Assembly: GCA_012270995.1 (NCBI GenBank) | Contig: JAAXHG010000059.1 | Span: 1-40,422, forward strand | Length of the DNA stretch: 40,422 bases | Direction: 5' to 3' | DNA from: Vicinamibacteraceae bacterium | GTDB taxonomy: Bacteria > Acidobacteriota > Thermoanaerobaculia > Multivoradales > Multivoraceae | Shown here: piece after piece, positions 25,301-31,948 of the stretch | Position numbering within the stretch: position 1 is the stretch's first letter | Layout: each line of letters opens with the position of its first letter | Position numbers and translations under genes: made by a program | The notes under the pieces: model-generated | Told to the model about the DNA's origin: nothing | What the model saw: the letters and a program-made list of their open reading frames with translations, nothing else | Databases searched by the model: none

Positions 25301-27325
25301 GTGCAGGTGCGGGCGATCAACCCCGAGGGAGAGAGCGGCTGGTCGGTTTCGGGCACGGGGACGACCGCGTCGTCGCCGCCGCCCGGCGGTGGCGGTGGCG
25401 GCGGCTCGGTGGATCAGCAGCCGTTCTTCCAGCCCGGCGTATCGATCGACGATCTGGCGCTCGTGGCGGGGAGCGGCGTGCGCGTGACGCTGCCGGCGGC
25501 TTCGGGCGGCGACCCGCCGCTGCGCTACGGCGTGACGCCCCGGCCGCCCGACGGCCTCGGCTTCGATCCCGAGACCCGGGCGCTTTCGGGGACTCCGACG
25601 CGCCCGAGCGCCGCGCTGACCTATGCCTACACGGCGACGGACAACGACGGGGACGCCGCGAGCCTGCGCTTTGTGATCCAGGTGTCCGCTCACGACCAGT
25701 CGCCGAGCTTCGGCGGGGCGTCGGTCCCGAATCAGACGTTCACGGTGGGCGTCACGGCGCGTCTGGAGTTGCCGGCGGCCTCCGGCGGCAACGGCGAGCT
25801 CCACTACAGCCTGTCGCCGGCCTTGCCTTCGGGGTTGGGCTTCGACGCGGGTTCGCGCGTGGTGTGGGGGACGCCGGTGGCGGCGGACGATCCGGCGACC
25901 TACACCTACCGGGTGACCGACAGCGACGCGGAGGACCCGGACAGCGACGAACTGCGATTCACGATCGCCGTGGCGACCGCGCCGCCGCCGCCGGGTCAGT
26001 CCGACGTGACGGCCTCGCCGGCGGGGGAGGAGAGCGTGGCGCTGATTCTCGGCCCGGGCTGGGCGGACCTGCCTCGAAACGAGATCGACGTGGAGGTTCG
26101 AGGTCCGAAGCACGGCTGGACGCCGTGGCCGCCGCGGCGGCCGGAGGCCCGCGGGACGGGTTCCGGGGCCGCGGACGCGGCAGGAAACGCCGCGCGGTCC
26201 CTGCGGGACGGCGCCCGGAGGAGACCGTCCGTAGAAGCGCGCGGCCGACGCCAGGGACAGGCCGCCGGGACTTCGGGAGCAGTGGCGTCGGCGGCCGCCG
26301 CCGCGCGCGGCATTCTGGTCGAGGGTCTCGACCGGGATTCGCCCTACACCTTCCGGCTGCGGACCGAGACGCCCGAAGGCGAAGTCGCGTACTCCGAGGA
26401 GCAAAGCGCCACGACCGGGTGGTTCGGCGGTCCGTGCCGCCGGGGCGCGGGTTTCCTGTGCCTTCGGGACGGCCGTTTCGAGGTCCAGGCGCACTGGACG
26501 AATCCCGACCGCGAGGCGGACTTCGGCGTCGGGACCGCGATCCCGCTGGCGATCTCGGACGAGTCGGGGATGTTCTGGTTCTTCAACGCGGACAACATCG
26601 AGCTGGTGACGAAGGTGCTGGACGGCCGGTCGATCAACGATCACTTCTGGGTGTTCTTCGGGGCGCTGTCGGACGTGGAGTACTGGGTGACGGTGAACGA
26701 CACGTCGACGGGGGAGGCGCGGACGTACCACAACCGTCCGAAGGAGGTCTGCGGCCAGAGCGACACTTCGGCCTTCTTGCGGCCGCTCGAGTCGTCGGCC
26801 TCGGCCTCGCCGGCGTCGGCCGCTGCGTCTTCGGGCCGCGGCAGCGACTGGGAACGGATCTGGGGCCGCGAGCCCGGCGTGCTGGGCGTGGATCTTCTGC
26901 CGATGAACGCGGCCTCGTTCGCGGTCGGCGAGCCCGCGGCCGCCGCGCCGGAACAGGGAAGCGGCGTCTGCGAGCCGTCGGCGGAGCGTCTCTGCCTGCT
27001 GGAGGACCGGTTCGCGGTCGCGGTCGACCTGATCGACCCGAACGTCGAGGATCCGGCGGAGCGGGAGCGCGTCGCCCGCGTGCTTCCCTCGCTGACGACG
27101 CGCGAGACCGGCTTCTTCTGGTTCTTCAACGACGAGAACGTCGAACTGGCGGTCAAGATGCTGGACGGCCGGGCGATCAACGGGCGCTTCTGGTTGCTCT
27201 ACGGCGGCCTCTCGGACGTCGAGTACGCGATTACCGTGACCGACACCTGGACCGGGCTCGCTCGGGTCTACCGCAACGAGGCGGGCAGCATCTGCGGCGA
27301 GGTCGACACGGGGGCGTTCCAGTAG
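22370..27325 (+). CDS. Giant secreted metzincin-like metalloprotease adhesin with cadherin/Fn3 repeats
   Basis: 1651 residues from TTG 22370 (an upstream in-frame TAG sits at 22310). The signal-like LLSPALIGLWALGVAQQ comes first. A metzincin zinc site follows: HEVGHNLGLQH, with His202, Glu203, His206 and His212, and a Met-turn at Met251 (GTVMSG). Then come Fn3 (~303-397), cadherin-like (~404-503), Fn3, cadherin, Fn3, cadherin and Fn3 (to ~1001), a Gly-rich linker, and two putative Ig (He-PIG type) domains (~1021-1203). An Ala/Arg-rich insertion and a split Fn3 precede the paired FWFF/VLDGR domains A (~1354-1472) and B (~1529-1651). The protein should be exported, with a protease head on a long adhesive stalk. 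The substrate is unknown. The C-terminus matches the protein at 2-1066. Confidence 0.88.
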   Translation: MILLSPALIGLWALGVAQQPSAAPDARHWCGVERPPLARALPGYVREPSRSADPVDREAAAIDGDATTAIIDVLILYSDGFVASFPTGYSIGDEVATAVGLLNAALSNSGVDAEVRAAAVEHLASLPDDGANVLSFLADDKTVLGRRDELHADLVYALIDDPTASAGAACVPGAYGSLTSEECFAGYTNKFGSTIWRTIFRHEVGHNLGLQHSPEEGGDPTWGFVTGTVGYCGGACWGRKESTEESYGTVMSGNTVPRFSTSKELWESLVIGEAGIHEATTALESSVGYVAAYRSADQTRPRPPTLDAPTVVGVNESKLEVTWTKPAATPAITGFRFRVREVGAAGWSVYSLGASTTSVAVAGLKETTKYEVQLRAVNEHRFGYWSDSGVGETKAAQTPNQAPTIGDTGPLALDIDENAAGGTELGVEIQASDADGDPLTWSLRGTDKDAFTISSAGQIATAGATRLDYEAQSSYAFEAEVSDGRGGVDSIVVKVTVNDLNEPPPAPSDLSVKVRTSTSVRVSWAAPDVTGRPPIEGYAARYREKDAAGGSGWKVHEFAGTWTWTNLTDLSPGATYEVQVRATNAEGTGAWSASAEGATRENRPPEFIEGAAAPRSVAENAALGTDLGDPLTASDPDEELLTYALADGADASSFAIASDTGQLRTNAALNHETRSTYSVTVTASDDHDGTATIAVTVSVTDVGDEAPDAPDKPTVTTASSTSVDVSWTAPSNAGPPIEDYDARYREKDAATWEDANFNGTDTWTTLSLLTEDTEYEVQIRARNDEGTGAWSDSGTGRTASPDNQPPTFRDVSYALSVPENTTGTIGDPVTATDPEGAALTYRLSGGDASSFLVHPDTAQLSVPSSTDLNYERSVQYAFDLVAADPGGLTARLPVAITLTDVNEAPEPPSAPVVTTLSSSGLRADWAAPSNTGPPISRYDVRYRPAGASIDPSWISHPHGVAATTALIVGLAAGTSYDVQVRAINPEGESGWSVSGTGTTASSPPPGGGGGGGSVDQQPFFQPGVSIDDLALVAGSGVRVTLPAASGGDPPLRYGVTPRPPDGLGFDPETRALSGTPTRPSAALTYAYTATDNDGDAASLRFVIQVSAHDQSPSFGGASVPNQTFTVGVTARLELPAASGGNGELHYSLSPALPSGLGFDAGSRVVWGTPVAADDPATYTYRVTDSDAEDPDSDELRFTIAVATAPPPPGQSDVTASPAGEESVALILGPGWADLPRNEIDVEVRGPKHGWTPWPPRRPEARGTGSGAADAAGNAARSLRDGARRRPSVEARGRRQGQAAGTSGAVASAAAAARGILVEGLDRDSPYTFRLRTETPEGEVAYSEEQSATTGWFGGPCRRGAGFLCLRDGRFEVQAHWTNPDREADFGVGTAIPLAISDESGMFWFFNADNIELVTKVLDGRSINDHFWVFFGALSDVEYWVTVNDTSTGEARTYHNRPKEVCGQSDTSAFLRPLESSASASPASAAASSGRGSDWERIWGREPGVLGVDLLPMNAASFAVGEPAAAAPEQGSGVCEPSAERLCLLEDRFAVAVDLIDPNVEDPAERERVARVLPSLTTRETGFFWFFNDENVELAVKMLDGRAINGRFWLLYGGLSDVEYAITVTDTWTGLARVYRNEAGSICGEVDTGAFQ

Positions 27326-27353
27326 GTGGGCGGGGCGGGACGCTGCCACGCAC

Positions 27354-27392
27354 GTCGCCGCCGTCGGCCTGCTGTCGCGGTTGCTCGGCTGA
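27354..27392 (+). repeat. Relic of the tail of a DUF1640-like coiled-coil protein
   Basis: The frame reads VAAVGLLSRLLG and then TGA, matching the last residues of the gene at 31345-31890 (VAAVGLLFRLLGSS). Nothing upstream in this gap encodes the rest of that protein. A third copy lies at 34041-34084. Confidence 0.6.
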
Positions 27393-27415
27393 CGACGCCA
27401 GGGACGCCAGGGCCG

Positions 27416-28000
27416 TCAGAAGACGCGCGGTTGGAAGTCCGGCGCGTTGAGGAGGCTGGCGCTGTTCCCTGTGGCGCGGATCACGAACAAGCCTTGGCGT
27501 TCGGCGTGTTTCGCGACCGAGGCGTCGGTTCGGAGGTACGCCAGTGCGCCGTAGACCGGACGGCCCTCGGACCACGGAAACCAGTCGGCCAGGCGGCGCA
27601 GCTTGTCGAGGAACCGCTTGACGTCCCTGGGCCGCAGCGTCGTCTTCACTTCGACCACGACGATCTCCGCGCCGTTCCTGGCGACGATGTCGAGCTCGCA
27701 ATGCTCGCCGGTGCGAACCGCGTTCAGACGCTGCGCCGTCTCGGTGACGTCGATGTCTCGCTGCCTCAACAGGGGAACGAGGTCTCCCTCGACCAGACTC
27801 TCGACCAACCTGCCCCACTGCGTCGTGAACAGATTCTCCGCCTTCTTGAGGCGACGGTCGGTCTCCTTCATCTGGCGGTCCGTCTCCTTCATCTCCCGGG
27901 CGATTTCTTCTTGCCGCAGGGCGACTCTCTCCAGAATGGCCCAGATCTTCTCAAAGGTCGGCGCGGTCTCGCCCGCGCCGGGTACGTTCGTGCTCGTCAT
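27416..28000 (-). CDS. Coiled-coil PD-(D/E)XK nuclease-like protein
   Basis: 194 residues. A coiled-coil N-terminus (residues ~25-57, REMKETDRQMKETDRRLKKAE) leads to a nuclease-like fold: CELDIVARNG gives Asp104, and VVVEVKTTL gives Glu117 and Lys119 (D-Xn-ExK). These resemble DUF3782-type proteins, common in bacteria but uncharacterised. The start ATG at 28000 has AAGGAG upstream. The last residues (ATGNSASLLNAPDF) have a decayed copy at 31267-31320. The gap 28001-28170 upstream shows no gene. A DNA-cleaving or repair role is a prediction from the fold. Confidence 0.75.
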   Translation of the reverse strand: MTSTNVPGAGETAPTFEKIWAILERVALRQEEIAREMKETDRQMKETDRRLKKAENLFTTQWGRLVESLVEGDLVPLLRQRDIDVTETAQRLNAVRTGEHCELDIVARNGAEIVVVEVKTTLRPRDVKRFLDKLRRLADWFPWSEGRPVYGALAYLRTDASVAKHAERQGLFVIRATGNSASLLNAPDFQPRVF

Positions 28001-28170
28001 TCAAACTCCTTCCCGCCGAGGCCGCCCGCAAGAAGCGAAGAGTTCCGGTTGGCAAGGGACCGGGGTTCAGGCCGGGAACGGCGCCCCGCGCTCGTTTCCG
28101 CGGCCCGGATGCTACTGCACTCCGTCTGCCCAAAACCCCATCGTTGACGCGACGGGAGACGGAAGGCGGT

Positions 28171-30564
28171 CTACGGGCTGGCGGGCGTGGCGCTGGTCGT
28201 CGCGACCCCGTTTCCGGCGTTGCCCGCGGCCCGCAGCTCCACCGTGTACGTCGTGCCGTTCGTCAGACCGGTCAACCTGTGGCGGCGCTTCGACGAGCAG
28301 GGAACGACCGCCCAGTCGCTGAACGTCCCGGTGGCCGAACGCCAGCGCAGCTCGTACGCCACCGGCTTGATCGGGCCTGACGGGGCGCCCCAGGTCAACG
28401 CCAGTTCGCCGTCGCCGGGCGTCGCGCTGAGACTGAGCGGCGCGCCGAGGACGACCGAAGGCGTTTTCGAGACCAGCACGGTCACTCCCCGGTCCCGCAG
28501 CGCGGTCACGTCGTTGGCGAGCGCCTGCGGGTCCAGGGGATTCCACTGGAGGGAAACGTGGTCGCCGTCGCCCAAGCCAGCGTTGCTGGTCAAGCCTCCA
28601 ATGCTCGTGAGGCAGTTGCTGTCGAGTTCCAGCTTCTTGAGCTCGGTGAGGCCTGACAGTGGGTTTAGGTGCGTGATCTCGTTTGAGCCTAGATCCAGCG
28701 ACGTGAGCTTGGTGAGGAGGGAGAGCGACGATACGTCCGTGATCCCGTTGCTGCCAAGATACAGCCCATAGAGCTCCGTGAGTCCCGAGAGCGGCGATAC
28801 GACCGTAATGTCGTTGGTCGAGAGATCTAGCCTTCCGAGCTTGGTGAGTCCGGCTAGCGGCGTCACGTCCGTGATCTTGTTGTTGTCGAGATACAGCCAC
28901 CAGGAGAGCTCGGTGAGCCCCGAGACCGGCGTTAGGTCCGTGATCCCGTTGCTGCCGAGATCCAGCCCCTTGATCTGGGTGAGTCCAGTCAGCGGCGTCA
29001 CGTCCGTGATCTTGTTGCTGCCGAGACGCAGCCCCCTGATCTGGGTGAGTCCGGCTAGCGGTGTCACGTCCGTGATCTTGTTGTTGCCGAGACTCAGCCC
29101 CGTGAGGCTGGTGAGGCCCGAGAGCGGCGACACGTCCGTGATGTCGTTGTCGGAGAGATACAGCCTCGCGAGCTCGGTGAGACCCGCAAGCGGCGTCACG
29201 TCAGTGATGGCGTTGCTGCCAAGACCCAGGTCCTCAAGCTGGGTGAGGCCGGCTAGTGGCGTCACGTCCCTAATCGGGTTGCCGCCGAGCTCTAAGTAAG
29301 TGAGTTGGGTGAGGCTCGACAGCGGTGATGGGTCGGTGATCGCGTTGTCGTCCAGAAGCAGCTCCCGGAGCTTGGTGAGTCCGGCTAGCGGTGTCACGTC
29401 CCTGATAGCGTTCCTTCCTAGATCCAGTAGCTCATCAAGCTTGGTGAGTCCGGCTAGCGGTGTCACATCCGTGATCGCGTTGTCGTAGAGAGACAGCCAT
29501 GTGAGCTTGGTGAGTCCCGCTAGCGGGGTCACGTCCGTGAGCGCGTTTTCGTCGAGAGACAGCCATGTGAGCTTGGTGAGTCTCGCTAGCGCCGTCGCGT
29601 CTGTGATCGCGTTGTCGTAGAGATACAGCCACATGAGGTTGGTGAGGCCTGAGAGCGGCGTCACGTCCGTGATTGCGTTCACCGCGAGCTCCAGCTCGTC
29701 AAGTCCGGTCGCAAACTCCAGACCGGTCAGGTCTTTGATATCGCGGGCCCCACAATAGAGGTAGGTCATTCGTTCCATCTCGGCGCTCGTGATCGTCTCG
29801 CCCCCCTGCTTCCCCAGCGCCTGCTCCACGGCGGCGCGCAGATTGGCGTCCGGGATCGTGACGTCGACGGGCGACGCCGCGGTCACCGTGAACACGTCGG
29901 GGTCCGACGCGAGGCCGGAAGCATCGGTCGCGGTCACCGTTACGTCGGCCGTGCCCGCCGCCGCGGCCGTCAGCGTCAGCAGGCCGTTCGCCAGAGCCGC
30001 GGTGACGACAGCGGGATCCGCGGACGAGGCGGAGTAGCTCATCTCGTCCTGCTCGGGATCGCTGAAATGGAGCGACAGGTCCACGGTCTCCGACCGGCCG
30101 CCGACGGTCAGCGTCAGGTCGTCGATGGCGAGCGCGACCACCGGCGCCGTGTTGACCGGCGTCACCGTGATCGTCTGGCTGGTCGTGATCGCGCCGAACG
30201 CGGTTCCGTTCTGCTCCATCTGCCACTGGAAGGCATGGTCGCCGACGGTCGCCGGCGCCGTGATCGTGAGGGCGAACGAACGGTACGCTTTCGGGGGAAT
30301 GCTCACGCCATCGGGAAGCGTCGCCTGGCTGACGCCCCAGAGATCGGAGGGCGCGTTCCGGGAAACGAGCTTGTAGCCCGCGGTGCCGGTCCACGAAGCC
30401 GTGCCCGTGTTCTGCATGGTGACGCCGACGCTCGCCGTCTCGCCGGCGGTCATCGACGCCGGCACGCCGCGGTAGGCACCGAACGCCGCGTCGTTCGGCG
30501 GCGGCGCCACCGTGATCTTCTTGTTCGGCGTCTTGCCGCCGAACCGGGTCCCGTCATGGACCAT
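28171..30564 (-). CDS. Internalin-like LRR protein with FW-type Ig domains and C-terminal Fn3 (main part)
   Basis: In-frame part of a longer gene whose 5' end is at 30599-30920. Order: the end of a first and all of a second FW/NBR1-like Ig domain (NTGTASWTGTAGYKL, FQWQMEQNGTAFG), an Ig-like cadherin-type segment (VVALAIDDLTLTVGG), and a cap (IPDANLRAAVEQALGK). Seventeen leucine-rich repeats of 22-23 residues follow (LTKLTWLSLYDNAITDVTPL pattern, as in internalins), then Fn3 (APLSLSATPGDGELALTWGAP to TTSATPASP). Two repeats carry one extra residue. The protein should be exported and bind other cells or polymers; the partner is unknown. It is paralogous to the gene at 31949-33973. Confidence 0.8.
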   Translation of the reverse strand: MVHDGTRFGGKTPNKKITVAPPPNDAAFGAYRGVPASMTAGETASVGVTMQNTGTASWTGTAGYKLVSRNAPSDLWGVSQATLPDGVSIPPKAYRSFALTITAPATVGDHAFQWQMEQNGTAFGAITTSQTITVTPVNTAPVVALAIDDLTLTVGGRSETVDLSLHFSDPEQDEMSYSASSADPAVVTAALANGLLTLTAAAAGTADVTVTATDASGLASDPDVFTVTAASPVDVTIPDANLRAAVEQALGKQGGETITSAEMERMTYLYCGARDIKDLTGLEFATGLDELELAVNAITDVTPLSGLTNLMWLYLYDNAITDATALARLTKLTWLSLDENALTDVTPLAGLTKLTWLSLYDNAITDVTPLAGLTKLDELLDLGRNAIRDVTPLAGLTKLRELLLDDNAITDPSPLSSLTQLTYLELGGNPIRDVTPLAGLTQLEDLGLGSNAITDVTPLAGLTELARLYLSDNDITDVSPLSGLTSLTGLSLGNNKITDVTPLAGLTQIRGLRLGSNKITDVTPLTGLTQIKGLDLGSNGITDLTPVSGLTELSWWLYLDNNKITDVTPLAGLTKLGRLDLSTNDITVVSPLSGLTELYGLYLGSNGITDVSSLSLLTKLTSLDLGSNEITHLNPLSGLTELKKLELDSNCLTSIGGLTSNAGLGDGDHVSLQWNPLDPQALANDVTALRDRGVTVLVSKTPSVVLGAPLSLSATPGDGELALTWGAPSGPIKPVAYELRWRSATGTFSDWAVVPCSSKRRHRLTGLTNGTTYTVELRAAGNAGNGVATTSATPASP

Positions 30565-30598
30565 CCGCCACTGGAACGCGTGTTCGCCGGCGGTCGAC

Positions 30599-30920
30599 GG
30601 GCGGTGATGGCGAAGCTGAAGGTGTAGGCCGCCTCGGGCTCGACGGCCACCGCGTCGTCGATCTGTACGCGGGAGAGGCCCCAGGTCGTGTTGTCGCTCG
30701 GGTTCTCGGAGCCCAGTTCAAAGCTCTCGGCCCGGCTCCACGTCGAGTCGCCGGCGTTGCGCATGAGGATGGTCACGGTCCGGGTCTCCCCGGTCGTCAT
30801 CGTCTTGGGAACGCTTCCGAAGAACGAAACGAACGCCGCGTCGTCGTCCGTAGCGGCGGCGACTCCGGGGATCAGCGCCAGGAAGAAAAGGGCGCAGCGA
30901 ACCGCGTTGCCATACTGCAT
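30599..30920 (-). pseudogene. Frameshifted 5' end of the LRR gene (signal peptide and first FW domain)
   Basis: From ATG 30920, MQYGNAVRCALFFLALIPGVAA is a signal peptide, followed by a first FW-like domain (MRNAGDSTWSRAESFELGS, AYTFSFAITA). The correct continuation, HAFQWRMVHDGTRFGG, is in another frame. The jump falls in a run of three G (plus strand) at 30599-30601; four G would restore one gene of about 916 residues from 30920 to 28171. The second FW domain of the same protein (ITAPATVGDHAFQW) shows what the joined sequence should be. This is either a real inactivating mutation or a base-call error. Confidence 0.75.
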
Positions 30921-30952
30921 TGTGGAGGGCCTCCGATTGTGGAGGGCCTCCG
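30919..30952 (-). repeat. Tandem 17-bp duplication containing the ribosome binding site
   Basis: The unit ATTGTGGAGGGCCTCCG occurs twice head to tail (30919-30935 and 30936-30952), directly before the ATG of the LRR gene at 30920. On the coding strand each unit supplies a GGAGG-like ribosome site, so the leader has two copies. It may be a slippage product. Confidence 0.7.
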
Positions 30953-31344
30953 GCGTGGACGGCGTGAAGATTATCATGCCGGTCAAGTCCGTCAACCCGG
31001 AGCTGCCGCAACGAAGCGGTGAGCATCCGCTGCGACGACGAGTTGACGTAGACGCTTTCCGGGACGGACGCGGCGCTGTTCGGCGTCGATTCGTCGCGCG
31101 GCTAGATCTCGGCGCCGTCGTCGACCGAGGCGGCGAGCCGGTTCGCCGCCCGCGCCGCGGTCGCGCCGGAACAGGGGGAGCGCCGTCTGCAATCCTGCGG
31201 CGGTGGACGGCAGCGCCCAGCCTCGCCTCGACCGTCTCTGCCTGCTGGAGGACCGTTTCCAGGTCGAGTCCGGCGCGTTGGGGAGTTGTTGAGGGAAGCT
31301 GGTGCAGTTCCCGGCGGCGTGGAGTGCGGTACGCTAACGGAGCG
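30953..31344. other. Intergenic stretch with mosaic gene debris
   Basis: No intact gene is present. On the plus strand, about 31136-31262 resembles domain B of the paired domain (GCGCCGGAACAGG context; RLDRLCLLEDRF, compare ERLCLLEDRF at 26980-27010). Bases 31267-31320 read on the minus strand as a decayed copy of the end of the nuclease-like protein (AGNCTS, then LPNAPD, compare ATGNSASLLNAPDF). The two relics are joined head to tail. Upstream, 30953-31135, I see nothing definite. Confidence 0.55.
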
Positions 31345-31890
31345 ATGAGCACGACGATCTTCGACTCGCTGGCGACCGCCCGCGCCCTGCAACAAGCCGG
31401 CATGGACCCGGCGCACGCGGAAGCGGTGACGGAAGCGATCGGCGGCGCGGTCGGCGGCACGGACGCGGTGACCCGATTCGACCTGGACGCTGCAGTGGCT
31501 GCGCAACGATCCGACCTGGAAGCTGCAGTGGCCGCGCTACGATCCGACCTGGACGCTGGAATGGTCGCGCTACGGGCCGACCTGGACGTGCTGCGGTCCG
31601 ATCAGGACACGGCAATGGCCGCGCTACGGGCCGACCTGGACGTGCTGCGGTCCGATCAGGACACGGCAATGGCCGCGCTGCGGGCCGATTTGGGGGTGCT
31701 GCGAGCCGATCAGGACGCCGCAATGGCCGCGCTGCGGGCCGAGGTGCGGGCCGACGTCGCCGAAGTGCGGGCCGATCTTGCCGCTCTGGAAGTCCGCCTG
31801 ATCCGCTGGGCGATCGGCAGCGTGCTCGCAACGGCGGCCCTGACGGTCGCCGCCGTCGGCTTGCTGTTCCGTTTGCTCGGCTCGAGCTAA
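31345..31890 (+). CDS. DUF1640-like coiled-coil protein with a C-terminal membrane anchor
   Basis: 181 residues. The N-terminus STTIFDSLATARALQQAG with HAEAVTEAI matches DUF1640-type proteins. The middle is a continuous heptad-rich coiled coil containing three tandem 18-residue units (ALRADLDVLRSDQDTA type). The end is one membrane segment (WAIGSVLATAALTVAAVGLLF). ATG at 31345 is the natural start. The role is unknown; related proteins are membrane-anchored coiled coils. It lies between the two LRR genes on the opposite strand. Tail relics of the same gene occur at 27354-27392 and 34041-34084. Confidence 0.75.
   Translation: MSTTIFDSLATARALQQAGMDPAHAEAVTEAIGGAVGGTDAVTRFDLDAAVAAQRSDLEAAVAALRSDLDAGMVALRADLDVLRSDQDTAMAALRADLDVLRSDQDTAMAALRADLGVLRADQDAAMAALRAEVRADVAEVRADLAALEVRLIRWAIGSVLATAALTVAAVGLLFRLLGSS
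31561..31722 (+). repeat. Three tandem 54-bp repeats in the coiled-coil gene
   Basis: Units start at 31561, 31615 and 31669, each coding 18 residues beginning with Met. The first two are nearly identical in DNA and the third has drifted. The repeat number can change in frame, altering coiled-coil length. Confidence 0.75.
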
Positions 31891-31948
31891 CGCCAACGGT
31901 CCTTGTCGGTCGAACTCCCGGGCGGCGCGGCGTACCACGCGGCGCCGC

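Noticed and set aside
28778..29488. Plus-strand open frames opposite the LRR gene with a Ser-Val-Thr rich repeating pattern
   Set aside because: The LRR repeat length is a multiple of three, so every frame looks periodic and free of stops. No start signals or family matches support them.
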